Of a stretch of DNA of 41,507 nt, positions 16,334 to 27,244 are shown piece after piece. The notes under the pieces were generated by a model. That model saw only the letters and a program-made list of their open reading frames with translations. It did not search any database and was not told the origin of the DNA. Both the position numbers and the translations under genes were made by a program. The stretch's first letter is position 1, and each line of letters opens with the position of its first letter. The stretch covers positions 1 through 41,507 of the forward strand of contig JAEULB010000106.1 in NCBI GenBank assembly GCA_016792585.1, read 5' to 3'. This stretch comes from Rhodospirillaceae bacterium. Its GTDB lineage: Bacteria > Pseudomonadota > Alphaproteobacteria > SHVZ01.

Positions 16334-17199
16334 GAGCGCATTACTCCATCGACGACCACCGGCCCGTCGCGCCAGGCCGGATCGCGGGAAAGCACCGAGA
16401 GCTCTGCGACCGGCCGGTCGATCCTCGGCAGCGAAGCGAGCAGGCCTTGCGTATAGGGATGCTTCGCCTGCTGGAGCTCGCTTGCCTTGCAGGTCTCGAC
16501 GATGCGACCGGCATACATGATGACGACCCGGTCGCAGAAGCTGGCGACCAGGTTGAGGTCGTGGCTGATGAACATCAGGCCCATGCCGCGCTGGGTCACG
16601 AGGTCGTCGAGGATCGCCAGCACCTGCATCGACACCGTGACGTCGAGGGCCGAGGTCGGCTCGTCGGCGATCAGCAGGTCGGGATCGGGGATCAGCATCA
16701 TCGCCATCATGATGCGCTGGCCCATGCCGCCCGAGACCTCGTGCGGATAGAGGCCGTAGACGCGCTCGGGATCGCGGATCTTGACCGCCGCCAGCATCTC
16801 GAGCGTCCGCTCGCGCGCCTGCGCCGCCGCGACCTTGTGATGGACCAGATAGGCTTCGGCGATCTGCCGGCCGACGGTCATCACCGGGTTCAGCGAGAAC
16901 TTCGGGTCCTGCATCACCATCGCGATCCGCCTGCCGCGGATCTCGCGCATCTCGACCTCGTCCAGGCCTTGAAGGTCGATCCCGTCGAAGTCGATCCGCT
17001 TCGCCCTGACCTCGCCCGGCGGTCGGACCAGGCGGAGGACCGAGCGGCCAGTCATCGTCTTGCCGGATCCCGACTCGCCGACGATGCCGACCTTCTCCTT
17101 GCCGACATCGAAGGAGATGCCGCGCACCGCCTCGACGATGCCCTTCGGCGTATGGAAGCGGACCTCGAGGCCCTCGACGGAAAGCAGCTTCTGGCTCAT
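16330..17199 (-). CDS. Peptide-type ABC transporter ATP-binding protein, DppD/OppD-like
   Basis: The 289-residue ATPase starts MSQKLLSVEGLEVRF. Walker A is at 41-48 (GESGSGKT), the signature is VSGGMGQR, Walker B is LLIADEPTS, and the H-loop is ISHDL. The VSGGMGQRI form of the signature is typical of the D-type ATPase of this family. The ATG at 17199 overlaps the upstream permease stop (ATGA); the longer open frame is a shadow of that permease. It pairs with the next ATPase to power the importer. Confidence 0.92.
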   Translation of the reverse strand: MSQKLLSVEGLEVRFHTPKGIVEAVRGISFDVGKEKVGIVGESGSGKTMTGRSVLRLVRPPGEVRAKRIDFDGIDLQGLDEVEMREIRGRRIAMVMQDPKFSLNPVMTVGRQIAEAYLVHHKVAAAQARERTLEMLAAVKIRDPERVYGLYPHEVSGGMGQRIMMAMMLIPDPDLLIADEPTSALDVTVSMQVLAILDDLVTQRGMGLMFISHDLNLVASFCDRVVIMYAGRIVETCKASELQQAKHPYTQGLLASLPRIDRPVAELSVLSRDPAWRDGPVVVDGVMRS

Positions 17200-18092
17200 G
17201 AGTTCTTCGGATCGAGGACGTCGCGGAGCCCGTCGCCGAGCAGGTTGAAGCCTAGGCTGACCGTGAAGATCGCGAGTCCTGGAATGGTGGCGACCCACCA
17301 GAAGTCCAGGAGATAGCGCCGGCCTGTCGAGACCATGGCGCCCCATTCGGCGAGCGGCGGCTGCGCGCCGAGGCCGAGGAAGCCTAAGCCCGCCGCGGTC
17401 AGGATGACGCCCGCCATGTCGAGCGTGACGCGGACGATCATCGACGAACTGCAGAGCGGGATCACGTGGCCGAGGACGATGCGCGCACCGGAAGCGCCCT
17501 GGAGGCGCACCGCGGCGATGAAGTCGCTGGTGCGGATCGTCAGCGTCTCGGCGCGCGCGATCCGCGCATAGGGTGGCCAAGCGGTCAGGGCGATCGCCAG
17601 CACCGCGTTCTCGATGCCCGGGCCGAGCGCCGCAACGAAGGCGAGCGCCAGGATCAGCCGCGGAAAGGCCAGGAAGATGTCGGTTATCCGCATCAGCACG
17701 ACATCGACCCAGCCGCCGAAGTACCCGGCGACCGTGCCGACCAGAAGGCCGACCGGCGCCGCGGTCACCGCGACCAGGACCACGATGTAGAGGGTGACCC
17801 GGGCGCCATAGAGGACGCGCGAAAGGATGTCGCGACCGAATTCGTCGGTGCCGAACAGGTGCTGGGCGCCCGGCGGGATGAAGCGCTCAGTCAGATCCAC
17901 AGCGATCGGAGACTGCGGCGCCAGCAGCGGCGCCAGCGCGGCGAAGACGACCAGGGCAACGACGATCAGCAGACCGATCACCGTCAGCGGATTGGACGCG
18001 AGCGCCCGCCAGGAGAGATAGGCCTGGATCGCACGCGCATGGTTGCGCGAGGTCGGCGTGTCGGCGGTGAGCCAGGTGCGGAGCGTGATCAC
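17196..18092 (-). CDS. Peptide-type ABC transporter permease, DppC/OppC-like
   Basis: The 298-residue membrane protein has a cytoplasmic N-terminus, a first TM at about 35-57, a periplasmic segment with the DppC hallmark HLFGTDEFGRDILSRVLYGAR, then five further TMs. The ATPase-coupling EAA loop is RLQGASGARIVLGHVIPL. The start is GTG at 18092, overlapping the stop of the B permease (GTGA). The frame is open further upstream, but this is a shadow of the B permease. Confidence 0.92.
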   Translation of the reverse strand: MITLRTWLTADTPTSRNHARAIQAYLSWRALASNPLTVIGLLIVVALVVFAALAPLLAPQSPIAVDLTERFIPPGAQHLFGTDEFGRDILSRVLYGARVTLYIVVLVAVTAAPVGLLVGTVAGYFGGWVDVVLMRITDIFLAFPRLILALAFVAALGPGIENAVLAIALTAWPPYARIARAETLTIRTSDFIAAVRLQGASGARIVLGHVIPLCSSSMIVRVTLDMAGVILTAAGLGFLGLGAQPPLAEWGAMVSTGRRYLLDFWWVATIPGLAIFTVSLGFNLLGDGLRDVLDPKNS

Positions 18093-19147
18093 TTGGCCCT
18101 CGGGTCGACCAGCCGGTAGAGCAGGTCCGAGAGCAGGTTGATGCCGATGAAGATCGTGCCGACCACCAGAGTCGCACCCAGCACCGCGTTCATGTCGGCG
18201 GCAAGCAGCGAATTTGTGAGATAGAGCCCGAGGCCGGGCCAGGCGAAGACCGTCTCGGTCAGCACCGAACCTTCGAGCAGGTTGGCGTAGGAGAGCGCGA
18301 TCACGGTGATCAAAGGCACCATGACGTTGCCGAGCGCGTGGCGCCAGATCACCCGCGTCTCGGAGAGACCCTTCACCCGCGCGGTGGTCACGTATTCCTG
18401 GCGCAGCTGCTCCAGCATGAAGCTGCGGGTCATGCGGCTGATATAGGCAAGCGAGAAATAGCCCAGCACCGACGCCGGCAGAACCAGGTGGTGGAGCGCG
18501 TCGAAGAAGACCTCCCACTCGCCCTGGATCGCGGCATCGACCACGATCAGCCCGGTGATGGTCTCGACCACGTCGAGGTTGGCGAAGTCGACCCGCCCCG
18601 GCGCCGCGGCGACGTCGAGGATGCCGTAGAACAGCAGGAGCCCCATCAAGCCCAGCCAGAACACCGGCATCGAGTAGCCGAAGAGGCCGAGGAGGCGGAC
18701 GACCTGGTCGGGCCAGCGCCCCTGGTTGACCGCGGCGACGACGCCCATCGGCACGCCGAACGCGACGCCGAGGAATGTCGCGGTGGTCGCGAGCTCCAGC
18801 GTCGCCGGGAACACCCGCTTGATGTCGTCGACGACCGTGTTGGCGGTCAGCACCGACTTGCCGAGCTCGCCCTTCAGCACCTGGAGCACGTAGTTGAGGA
18901 ACTGCTCCCAGAGCGGCAGGTGCAACCCCAGCTCGCGCCGGGCCTGCTCATAGGTGTCGTGCGAGGCCCGGTCGCCAACCGCCGAGAGCACGGGGTCGAC
19001 CGGCACCACGCGGCCGATCAGGAAGGTGATGAGAAGGAGGCCTAGGAAAGTCAGCAGAACCGTGCCGACCACCTTGAGGACCGCCCAAACGTAGCGCGAC
19101 GGGAAGCGTGAGCTTCCCGTCGCGGCCGTAACCGTCGTCTGCGTCAA
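18089..19147 (-). CDS. Peptide-type ABC transporter permease, DppB/OppB-like
   Basis: The 352-residue protein has a first TM at about 25-48, a periplasmic loop of about 75 residues (VPVDPVLSAVGDRAS...), then five TMs. The EAA loop is ARVKGLSETRVIWRHALGNVM. The ending LYRLVDPRAK is a family hallmark. The start is a TTG at 19147, 7 nt after the binding-protein stop, with only a weak GAAG Shine-Dalgarno. The long insert between TM4 and TM5 (around GRVDFANLDVVETITG) is a little larger than usual. Confidence 0.9.
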   Translation of the reverse strand: MTQTTVTAATGSSRFPSRYVWAVLKVVGTVLLTFLGLLLITFLIGRVVPVDPVLSAVGDRASHDTYEQARRELGLHLPLWEQFLNYVLQVLKGELGKSVLTANTVVDDIKRVFPATLELATTATFLGVAFGVPMGVVAAVNQGRWPDQVVRLLGLFGYSMPVFWLGLMGLLLFYGILDVAAAPGRVDFANLDVVETITGLIVVDAAIQGEWEVFFDALHHLVLPASVLGYFSLAYISRMTRSFMLEQLRQEYVTTARVKGLSETRVIWRHALGNVMVPLITVIALSYANLLEGSVLTETVFAWPGLGLYLTNSLLAADMNAVLGATLVVGTIFIGINLLSDLLYRLVDPRAK

Positions 19148-19154
19148 GCGTGGG

Positions 19155-20747
19155 TTACTTCTTCACGGTCCAGTAGTAGGCGCTCGACACCGGGCCGCCC
19201 GAGTGGAAGCCCTGGACGTTCTTGCGCATGCCGGTCTGGACCAGCTGCTGGTAGATGATGACGAACGGCGAGGTGCGCTGATGCTCGCGCTGGATGTCGC
19301 CGTACATCTGGGCGCGCTTGCCGTTGTCCTTCTCCATGACCGCGGCGTCGGTCTGGACGGTCATCTGCGGGATCGCCCAGGCGTTGCGCCAGGTGAGATA
19401 GCCGGTGCCCTTGGCGTCGTCGGCGTTGTTGGTGGGATTGCGCGCGAAGGTGTCGGCGTTGGTGTGCGGATCCGGATAGTCCGGGCCCCAGGCACCGATG
19501 TAGAGGTCATGGGTGCGGGCGCGATACTTGGTCAGCGTCTGGCGGCCGTCGCCCGGGATGATCTCCATCTTGATGCCGGCGCGGGCGAAGGTCGACTGGA
19601 TCGACTGCGCCATCTCGGTGGTCGGGTAGCCCGAGCGCACGTCCATCTGGATGTTGAAGCCGTTCGGATATCCCGCCTTGGTCAGCAGGTCCTTGGCCTT
19701 CTCGACGTCGAGCCGGTAGGGCGCGTCGTCGATCGCGCCGAGGAAGGTGCGCGGCTCGAACGCCTGGTGCACCACGGCGCGGCCGCGGAGGATCGTCGCG
19801 CGGAGCCCGTCGTAGTCGACGAGGTACTTCATCGCCTCGACCACGCCCGGCTTCGACAGGATCGGGTGCTTCTGGTTGGCCGAGAAGTAGGTGATACGGC
19901 CCTTCAGGTCGTCCTCGACCTTCAGGTTCGGATCCTTCTTCACCGCATCGACGTCGTCGGGGCTGAGGTCGCGGGCGATGTCGACGTCGCCCTTGGTCAG
20001 CAGCAGGCGCTGCGAAGCGGTCTCGGGGACGTGGCGGACGATGACGCGCTTGAGCGTCGCGTCGCCCTGCCAGTTGCCGTCGACGCGCTCGAGCGTATAG
20101 CCGTCGGAGGCCTTCCAGTTGACCAGCCTGTACTGGCCGGAGGCGGCGGAACGGGTCTTCAGGTACTCGTAGCCGAAGTCGCCGTCCTTCTGGTTCGCCA
20201 TCGCGACCTTCATGTCGACGACCGAGGTGAGGGTCGCGGTCATGCAGTTCAGCACCATCGACGGCGCGAAGGCCTTGTCGATGGTCATCACCACCTCATG
20301 CGTGCCGGTCTTGCGGACCTTCTGGTCGACCGTGTCCTTGGTCAGGCCGAACTGGTTCAGGATGAAGGCCGGGGTCTTGTTCAGCTTGACCGCGCGGGCG
20401 AGCGAGAACACCACGTCGTCGGCGGTGATCGGGTTGCCCGAATGGAACTTGAGATTCTGGCGGATCTTGAAGGTGTAGGTGAGGCCGTCGGCGGAGACCG
20501 ACCAGCTCTCGGCGATGCCCGGAACGTAGCCCTTGTCGAGCGCCTTCGGATCGATCGACAGCAGCGTGTCGTAGACGTTGTTGGCGACGTCGCCGCCGGA
20601 GAACTCGAAGATCTCGGCCGGATCGAGGCTGGTGATGTCGTCGATCGTCGCCGCGATCACCAGCGCGTCCCTGGGGGTCGCCGCGAGCGCCGGAACGGCG
20701 GTCGAAGCGAGCAGCACCGCCGCCAAGGCGGCAGAGATCCTAGTCAT
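19155..20747 (-). CDS. Periplasmic substrate-binding protein of a peptide-type ABC importer (SBP_bac_5)
   Basis: The 530-residue protein has a signal peptide (MTRISAALAAVLLASTAVPALA) and the family-5 signature region KIRQNLKFHSGNPITADDVVFSL. The ATG at 20747 follows AGGGAGG; a frame extension upstream to 20807 is not needed. Family-5 binding proteins carry di/oligopeptides, nickel, opines or other cationic solutes, and the sequence does not choose. It is the first gene of the importer operon, ahead of two permeases and two ATPases. Its position opposite the bet genes might hint at a quaternary-amine or amino-acid derivative, but this is only context. Confidence 0.92.
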   Translation of the reverse strand: MTRISAALAAVLLASTAVPALAATPRDALVIAATIDDITSLDPAEIFEFSGGDVANNVYDTLLSIDPKALDKGYVPGIAESWSVSADGLTYTFKIRQNLKFHSGNPITADDVVFSLARAVKLNKTPAFILNQFGLTKDTVDQKVRKTGTHEVVMTIDKAFAPSMVLNCMTATLTSVVDMKVAMANQKDGDFGYEYLKTRSAASGQYRLVNWKASDGYTLERVDGNWQGDATLKRVIVRHVPETASQRLLLTKGDVDIARDLSPDDVDAVKKDPNLKVEDDLKGRITYFSANQKHPILSKPGVVEAMKYLVDYDGLRATILRGRAVVHQAFEPRTFLGAIDDAPYRLDVEKAKDLLTKAGYPNGFNIQMDVRSGYPTTEMAQSIQSTFARAGIKMEIIPGDGRQTLTKYRARTHDLYIGAWGPDYPDPHTNADTFARNPTNNADDAKGTGYLTWRNAWAIPQMTVQTDAAVMEKDNGKRAQMYGDIQREHQRTSPFVIIYQQLVQTGMRKNVQGFHSGGPVSSAYYWTVKK

Positions 20748-20797
20748 CGGAAAAACCTCCCTGCAGAAATAACAATGGCGCCCGAAGGGCTGCCGAT

Positions 20798-20832
20798 CGC
20801 CGATCATCGGCGCGGTCGTTTCACCTTGTCAA
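20798..20832 (-). promoter_or_regulatory. Promoter of the ABC importer operon with palindrome over the -10
   Basis: On the minus strand a perfect -35 TTGACA (20827-20832) is followed after 18 nt by GATGAT (20803-20808). The -10 sits inside the odd-length palindrome CGCCGATCATCGGCG (20798-20812), which could bind a regulator. The expected leader to the ATG at 20747 is about 50 nt. Confidence 0.5.
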
Positions 20833-20868
20833 GGAAATGGACTGTAGGCGACCAGATTAACCGTTTGC

Positions 20869-21870
20869 TTACAGCCACTTGAGCCGTTTGAGGAACCAGA
20901 TCTCGATCGGGAACATCGCGATGATGATGGCGCAAACGGCGCCGAAGGCCCACGGCTCGCCGTGCCAGGGGATGCCTTCCAGGTTCATGCCGTAGACGCC
21001 GGCGAGCAGCGTCGGCGGCAGCGCCATCGCGGTGATCGCGGTCAGGCGGTTCGAGGTCTGGGCGATGCGCTCGCTGACCAGCGCCGTCAGGTCCTCGTGC
21101 AGGATCATCGTGCGGTCGCGAATGGCGTCCAGGTCTTCGAGGAAGCGGAGCGTGCGATCGGTGACCTCGCGGATCCGGACCTTGTCGCGCTTGGTGAGCC
21201 AGGTTGCGTCCTCGAGTTGCAGGCGATAGAGGGCCTCGCGCTGCGGCGCCAGGTAGCGGCGAAGCTGGATCGCATGCCGGCGATAGTCGGCGAGCTTGTC
21301 GCGGACCTCGGCCGTCTCCAGCCGGTCGAAGTTGTGGCTGAGCGCGTCGACATCGTCCTCGAGCTCGCTGACCACCGGCTCGACGTGCTGCATGATGCGA
21401 TCGGCGATGCGCGCGAACAGCTCGCCGGGACCGACCGGCCCCTTGCCCTTGATCAGCGCCTCGCGGATCTCGCGGAGCGCCATCAGGTAGTGGTCCTTGT
21501 CGCGGAGCGAGATCACCCGGTTGCGGTCGATCCAGAGCCGGACCGGGACCAGGTCCTCGGGATTCTCGCGATCGTGGCGGTTGACGCCGCGGAGCACGAT
21601 CAGGAGCGCGTCGTCGTAGTCCTCGACCCTGGGACGGGCTTCCTCGGCGAGCAGCGCGTCGACCACCACGGGGTCGATGCCGCTCTCCTCGCGGAGCCAG
21701 CGCCGGGCATGCTCGTCGTCGCGCTCGAGGTGCAGCCAGAGCACGCCCTGGTCGATGCGCCAGCTGCGCACGTCGTCCCAGCCGAGGTCGCGGCAGGCCC
21801 CGTGGCCGTCGAGCAGGCTGGCGAACCTGAGCCCGGGATGGATACCGTACTGGAGCTCGGTGGTCGGCAT
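20869..21870 (-). CDS. CorA-family metal transporter, ZntB-like
   Basis: The 333-residue protein has a large soluble N-terminal domain with long helices (about 150-280) and two C-terminal TMs (about 278-297 and 307-327). The pore motif G294-M295-N296 sits between them (VYGMNLEGIPW). The GLRFASLLDG start and WLRE, RVEDYDDALLIVLRGVN segments are typical of ZntB zinc transporters rather than CorA magnesium channels. I use the ATG at 21870; a GTG at 21909 in the same frame would add 13 residues, and neither start has a clear Shine-Dalgarno. It diverges from cysK across about 100 bp. Confidence 0.88.
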   Translation of the reverse strand: MPTTELQYGIHPGLRFASLLDGHGACRDLGWDDVRSWRIDQGVLWLHLERDDEHARRWLREESGIDPVVVDALLAEEARPRVEDYDDALLIVLRGVNRHDRENPEDLVPVRLWIDRNRVISLRDKDHYLMALREIREALIKGKGPVGPGELFARIADRIMQHVEPVVSELEDDVDALSHNFDRLETAEVRDKLADYRRHAIQLRRYLAPQREALYRLQLEDATWLTKRDKVRIREVTDRTLRFLEDLDAIRDRTMILHEDLTALVSERIAQTSNRLTAITAMALPPTLLAGVYGMNLEGIPWHGEPWAFGAVCAIIIAMFPIEIWFLKRLKWL

Positions 21871-21967
21871 GCGCGCGCCGCGGTCGAAGGTTTCGGATCG
21901 GCCGGACACTGCCTAGAATGCGGCTTCCCTGTCTACCGCTAAATATCCTCCCGGCGGAGTTTCTCAC

Positions 21968-22981
21968 ATGGACGTGCGCGACGGATTTCTAGGGTCGATC
22001 GGCAAGACGCCGCTGATCCGGCTCAGACGGGCATCGGAGATGACCGGCTGCGAGATTCTCGGCAAGGCCGAGTTCCTGAACCCCGGCGGCTCGGTCAAGG
22101 ACCGTGCCGCGCTTGCGATCGTCATGGACGCGGTGAAGCAGGGCCGGCTCAAGCCCGGCGGCACCATCGTCGAAGGAACCGCCGGCAACACCGGCATCGG
22201 CCTGGCGCTGGTCGGCAATGCGCTCGGGTACAAGACCGTCATCGTGATGCCGGACACCCAGAGCCAGGAGAAGATGGACTTCCTCAGGCTCTGCGGCGCC
22301 GACCTGAGGCTGGTGAAGGCGGTTCCCTACGCCGACCCGAACAACTACGTCCGCTATTCCGAGCGGCTCGCGAACGAGCTGGCGGCACAGCTGCCCAACG
22401 GCGCGATCTGGGCAAACCAGTTCGACAACGTCGCCAACCGCGAGGGCCATCGCGCAACCACGGGGCCCGAGATCTTCGAGCAGACCTTCGGCAAGGTCGA
22501 CGCCTTCACCTGCTCGGTCGGATCCGGCGGCACGCTGGGCGGCGTCTCGCTGGCGCTCAAGGAGCGCAATCCCAAGATCAAGATCGTGCTCTCCGATCCC
22601 GAGGGCGCGGCGCTCTACAACTACTATGCCCATGGCGAGCTGAAGTCCCATGGCAGCTCGATCACCGAGGGCATCGGCCAGGGGCGCATCACCAAGAACC
22701 TCGAGGGCGTCGTCGTCGACGACCAGGAGCAGATCCCGGACTCGGAAGCGTTGCCGATCATCTTCGATCTGGTGCAGAACGAAGGCCTGGTGCTCGGCGG
22801 TTCGTCGGGAATCAACGTCGCCGGCGCGATCCGCGTCGCAAAGAAGATGGGGCCGGGGCACACCATCGTCACGGTCCTCTGCGACGGCGGATCGCGCTAT
22901 CAGTCGAAGCTGTTCAACCCGGCCTTCCTCGATCAGAAAGGCCTTCCCGTTCCTCCCTGGCTGGAAAGGCGGAGCCGCTAA
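21968..22981 (+). CDS. cysK: Cysteine synthase A / O-acetylserine sulfhydrylase
   Basis: This PLP enzyme makes cysteine from O-acetylserine and sulfide. The 337-residue protein has the PLP lysine K44 in NPGGSVKDR, the substrate loop EGTAGNTGIG (68-77), the phosphate-binding GSGGTLGG, and the ending VLCDGGSRYQSKLFN. A C-terminal extension of about 20 residues after the core is common in alphaproteobacterial forms. A GGCGGAG Shine-Dalgarno lies 8 nt before the ATG. It abuts sseA with no gap, forming a sulfur-metabolism operon. Cystathionine beta-synthase-like activity cannot be excluded on sequence alone. Confidence 0.92.
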   Translation: MDVRDGFLGSIGKTPLIRLRRASEMTGCEILGKAEFLNPGGSVKDRAALAIVMDAVKQGRLKPGGTIVEGTAGNTGIGLALVGNALGYKTVIVMPDTQSQEKMDFLRLCGADLRLVKAVPYADPNNYVRYSERLANELAAQLPNGAIWANQFDNVANREGHRATTGPEIFEQTFGKVDAFTCSVGSGGTLGGVSLALKERNPKIKIVLSDPEGAALYNYYAHGELKSHGSSITEGIGQGRITKNLEGVVVDDQEQIPDSEALPIIFDLVQNEGLVLGGSSGINVAGAIRVAKKMGPGHTIVTVLCDGGSRYQSKLFNPAFLDQKGLPVPPWLERRSR

Positions 22982-23839
22982 ATGACCTACGCCAAGCCTG
23001 ACGGCATCGTTACCACCGAGTGGCTCGCCCAGCACCTCGACGACCCCAAGGTGAAGGTGATCGACGTCACCTACTTCCACCACTCGATGAAGCGCGACGC
23101 CAAGGCCGAGCATGCGGCCAAGCACATCCCGGGATCCGTCCATTTCGACATCGACGACATCAAGATGCCGGGCGATGCGCGCCCGCACATGCTGCCGACG
23201 CCGGAGATCTTCGCCGAGAAGGTCGGAAGGCTCGGCATCTCTAACGGCGACAAGGTCGTCTGCTACGACATGGTCGGGCTGCAGACCGCCGCCCGCGGCT
23301 GGTGGATGTTCCGGATCTTCGGCCACGACAACGTCGCGGTGCTGGACGGCGGTCTGCCGAAGTGGATCGCCGAAGGACGGCCGGTCTCCGACAAGCCGAC
23401 GCAAGCGAAGCCGGCGACCTTCAAGGCGAGCTTCAGGCCGAACCTGGTCCGCTCGCTCGATGATCTCCGCGCCGACATGAACCGGACCAGGGAGCAGGTG
23501 GTCGATGCGCGTGCCGCCGGCCGCTTCCGGGGCGAGGAGAAGGAGCTGTGGCCGGGCCGGCCGGGCCACATCCCGGGCTCGCGCAACCTCCCCTTCCCCG
23601 ACCTGCTCGATCCCAAGGACAAGACCTTCCTTCCGGCCGACCAGATCAAGGCAAAGTTCGACGCCTCCGGCCTTGACCTGAAACGGCCGGTCGTCGCCAG
23701 CTGCGGCTCGGGCGTCACCGCCTGCGTGGTGGCCCTCGGCGCCTACCTGATCGGCAAGGACGACGTCCCGGTCTATGACGGCTCGTGGTCGGAATGGGGG
23801 TTGCGCGAGGACATGCCGGCGGCGACGGGACCGGCATGA
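22982..23839 (+). CDS. sseA: 3-Mercaptopyruvate sulfurtransferase (tandem rhodanese)
   Basis: The 285-residue protein has two rhodanese domains (about 8-135 and 155-280). The C-terminal domain holds the catalytic loop C241-GSGVTAC, the form seen in mercaptopyruvate sulfurtransferases rather than the CRxGxR of thiosulfate rhodaneses. The linker segment GRFRGEEKELWPGRPGHIPGS is also typical. It transfers sulfur from 3-mercaptopyruvate to thiols or cyanide, which fits its place directly behind cysK (start abuts the cysK TAA). Its stop overlaps the GNAT start as ATGA. Confidence 0.93.
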   Translation: MTYAKPDGIVTTEWLAQHLDDPKVKVIDVTYFHHSMKRDAKAEHAAKHIPGSVHFDIDDIKMPGDARPHMLPTPEIFAEKVGRLGISNGDKVVCYDMVGLQTAARGWWMFRIFGHDNVAVLDGGLPKWIAEGRPVSDKPTQAKPATFKASFRPNLVRSLDDLRADMNRTREQVVDARAAGRFRGEEKELWPGRPGHIPGSRNLPFPDLLDPKDKTFLPADQIKAKFDASGLDLKRPVVASCGSGVTACVVALGAYLIGKDDVPVYDGSWSEWGLREDMPAATGPA

Positions 23840-24821
23840 CTGGCCTCGAAATCCGCGCGATCGGCGACGGCGACGAGGATGCCGTCGCCGCCCTCTGGAA
23901 GACCTGCAGCCTCACCGTCTCCTACAACGACCCGCACGACGACATCGCCCGCTGCCGTCGCAGCCCCGCCTCCGAGCTGTTCGTCGGCATCAAGGGCGGA
24001 AAGATCGTCGCCAGCGTGATGGCCGGCGAGGAGGGACATCGCGGCTGGCTCTACTACGTCGCCGTCGATCCGGCCGAGCAGAAGCACGGCTATGGCCGCG
24101 CCATGATCCATCACGCCGAGATGTGGCTGGCGAGCCGCGGCATGCCGAAAGTCATGCTGCTGATCCGCGACACCAACACCAAGGTTCGCGACGTCTACGA
24201 GAGGCTGGGATACACCTGCGAGCCGCGCATGGTGATGTCGAAGTGGCTGAAGGGCGGCCCCCAAGTGCCGCCGATGACCCAGACCGTCACCTCCCTCGAA
24301 ATGCTGAGCCGTCCAACCAAGCCGCCGGTGCCGACGCCGGCGATGAAGCTGGCGTTGATGCGCCTCGATCCGCCGACGGTCTCTTTCTATCGCCACCTGT
24401 TCAACACGGTCGGCGGTCCCTGGAACTGGTACAGCCGGCGCTTCCTCTCCGACGACCAGCTGTCACAGATCATCCTGCACCCGAAGGTCGAGATCACCGT
24501 CGCCTATGTCGGCGGGGTGCCGGCCGGATACTTCGAGCTCGACCGCAAGGTCGAGGGCGAGTGCGAGCTGTCGTTCTTCGGGCTGATGCCGGACTTCATC
24601 GGCCGCGGCCTCGGCCGCTGGCTGCTCGAGAAGGCGGTCGATGCGGCGTGGAGCGCGCCGGACGTCGGGCGCATCTGGGTGCACACCTGCAACCTCGACC
24701 ACCCGCGCGCGCTCGGCAACTACCAGAAGGCCGGGTTCGTGCCCTTCAAGCAGTTCGAGGAGCCGATGCGCGACCCGCGCCTGGTCGGCCTTCCCTGGCC
24801 GATGCCGAACAAGGTCGCGAG

Positions 24822-24825
<4 letters not shown>
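23836..24825 (+). CDS. Tandem GNAT acetyltransferase (YpeA-like domain plus second GNAT domain)
   Basis: The 329-residue protein holds two GNAT domains. The first (about 1-150) matches the YpeA type: EIRAIGDGDEDAVAALW, SYNDPHDDI, GHRGWLYYVAVDPAEQKHGYGRAM, VYERLGY. The second (about 175-329) is a different GNAT with FYRHLFNTVGGPWNWYSRRFLSD, LSFFGLMPDFIGRGLGRWLLE and NYQKAGFVPFKQ. A Pro/Thr-rich linker (about 155-172) joins them. Both acetyl-CoA loops (KHGYGRA, IGRGLGR) are intact. The start overlaps the sseA stop. The last base pairs of the gene overlap the stop of the converging ABC-F gene. Confidence 0.9.
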
Positions 24826-26702
<1,877 letters not shown>

Positions 26703-26715
26703 GGTCGGCGCCCCT

Positions 26716-26721
26716 AATACA
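26716..26721 (+). promoter_or_regulatory. Candidate -10 element of the 26732 operon
   Basis: TAATAC lies 10 nt before the ATG at 26732. No Shine-Dalgarno and no good -35 at 16-18 nt are seen. If used, the mRNA would be nearly leaderless. Confidence 0.25.
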
Positions 26722-26731
26722 CTCCTCCTCG

Positions 26732-27244
26732 ATGGCCGAGAAGTCCTACCCGAAAGCCGAAGTCCAGAAGCTGCTGGACGCCCTCGAGGTCCATGCGACC
26801 GAGGTCGCCGGCGTCGCCGAGGAGGTGCAGAAGCGGGCGGCCAAGAACAGCTTCAAGGCCTACCAGCACTTCCGGAACAAGACCGGCGAGTTCGAGACCT
26901 TCTCGATCCTGATCGAAGGCCGCCTCGACCATCTCGAGGGCGGCGCCGATCCGCGTCTCCAGGGACACTTCGACGACCTGACCGCGGTCACCTACAAGCA
27001 GCTGATCAAGACCAGCATCAAGTTCCTCTGGGTGCTGGCGCAGGGCAACGAATTGCCGCTCGGCACGCGCGAGGTCTTCGTCCAGGAGCTGAAGACGCTC
27101 TACGACACCAAGAAGAAGCTGGCCGAGCCACGATACGCGACGCGCCTCGACGACGACGCCAAGCGCAACCTGAACGTCGCCGAGGAGATCCTGACCGAGA
27201 TCATCGACAAGGCGCCGAGCCTGCTGCAGTTCGGCGTGAAATGA
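26732..27244 (+). CDS. Conserved-looking hypothetical protein, helical and soluble
   Basis: I do not recognise the family. The 170-residue protein is rich in charged helices, with no signal peptide or membrane segment. Notable stretches are YQHFRNKTGEFETFSILIEGRLDHLEGG (about 44-71) and YKQLIKTSIKFLWVLAQGNELPLGTREVF. The codon pattern is that of a real gene. The ATG lacks a Shine-Dalgarno. Its stop overlaps the EamA start (ATGA), so it heads a three-gene operon. A small-molecule- or lipid-related role would fit its neighbours, but nothing in the sequence shows it. Confidence 0.8.
   Translation: MAEKSYPKAEVQKLLDALEVHATEVAGVAEEVQKRAAKNSFKAYQHFRNKTGEFETFSILIEGRLDHLEGGADPRLQGHFDDLTAVTYKQLIKTSIKFLWVLAQGNELPLGTREVFVQELKTLYDTKKKLAEPRYATRLDDDAKRNLNVAEEILTEIIDKAPSLLQFGVK

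Noticed and set aside
19203..20882. A plus-strand open frame of 559 codons opposite the binding-protein gene.
   Set aside because: Shadow frame; the minus strand has a signal peptide, Shine-Dalgarno and family-5 motifs.
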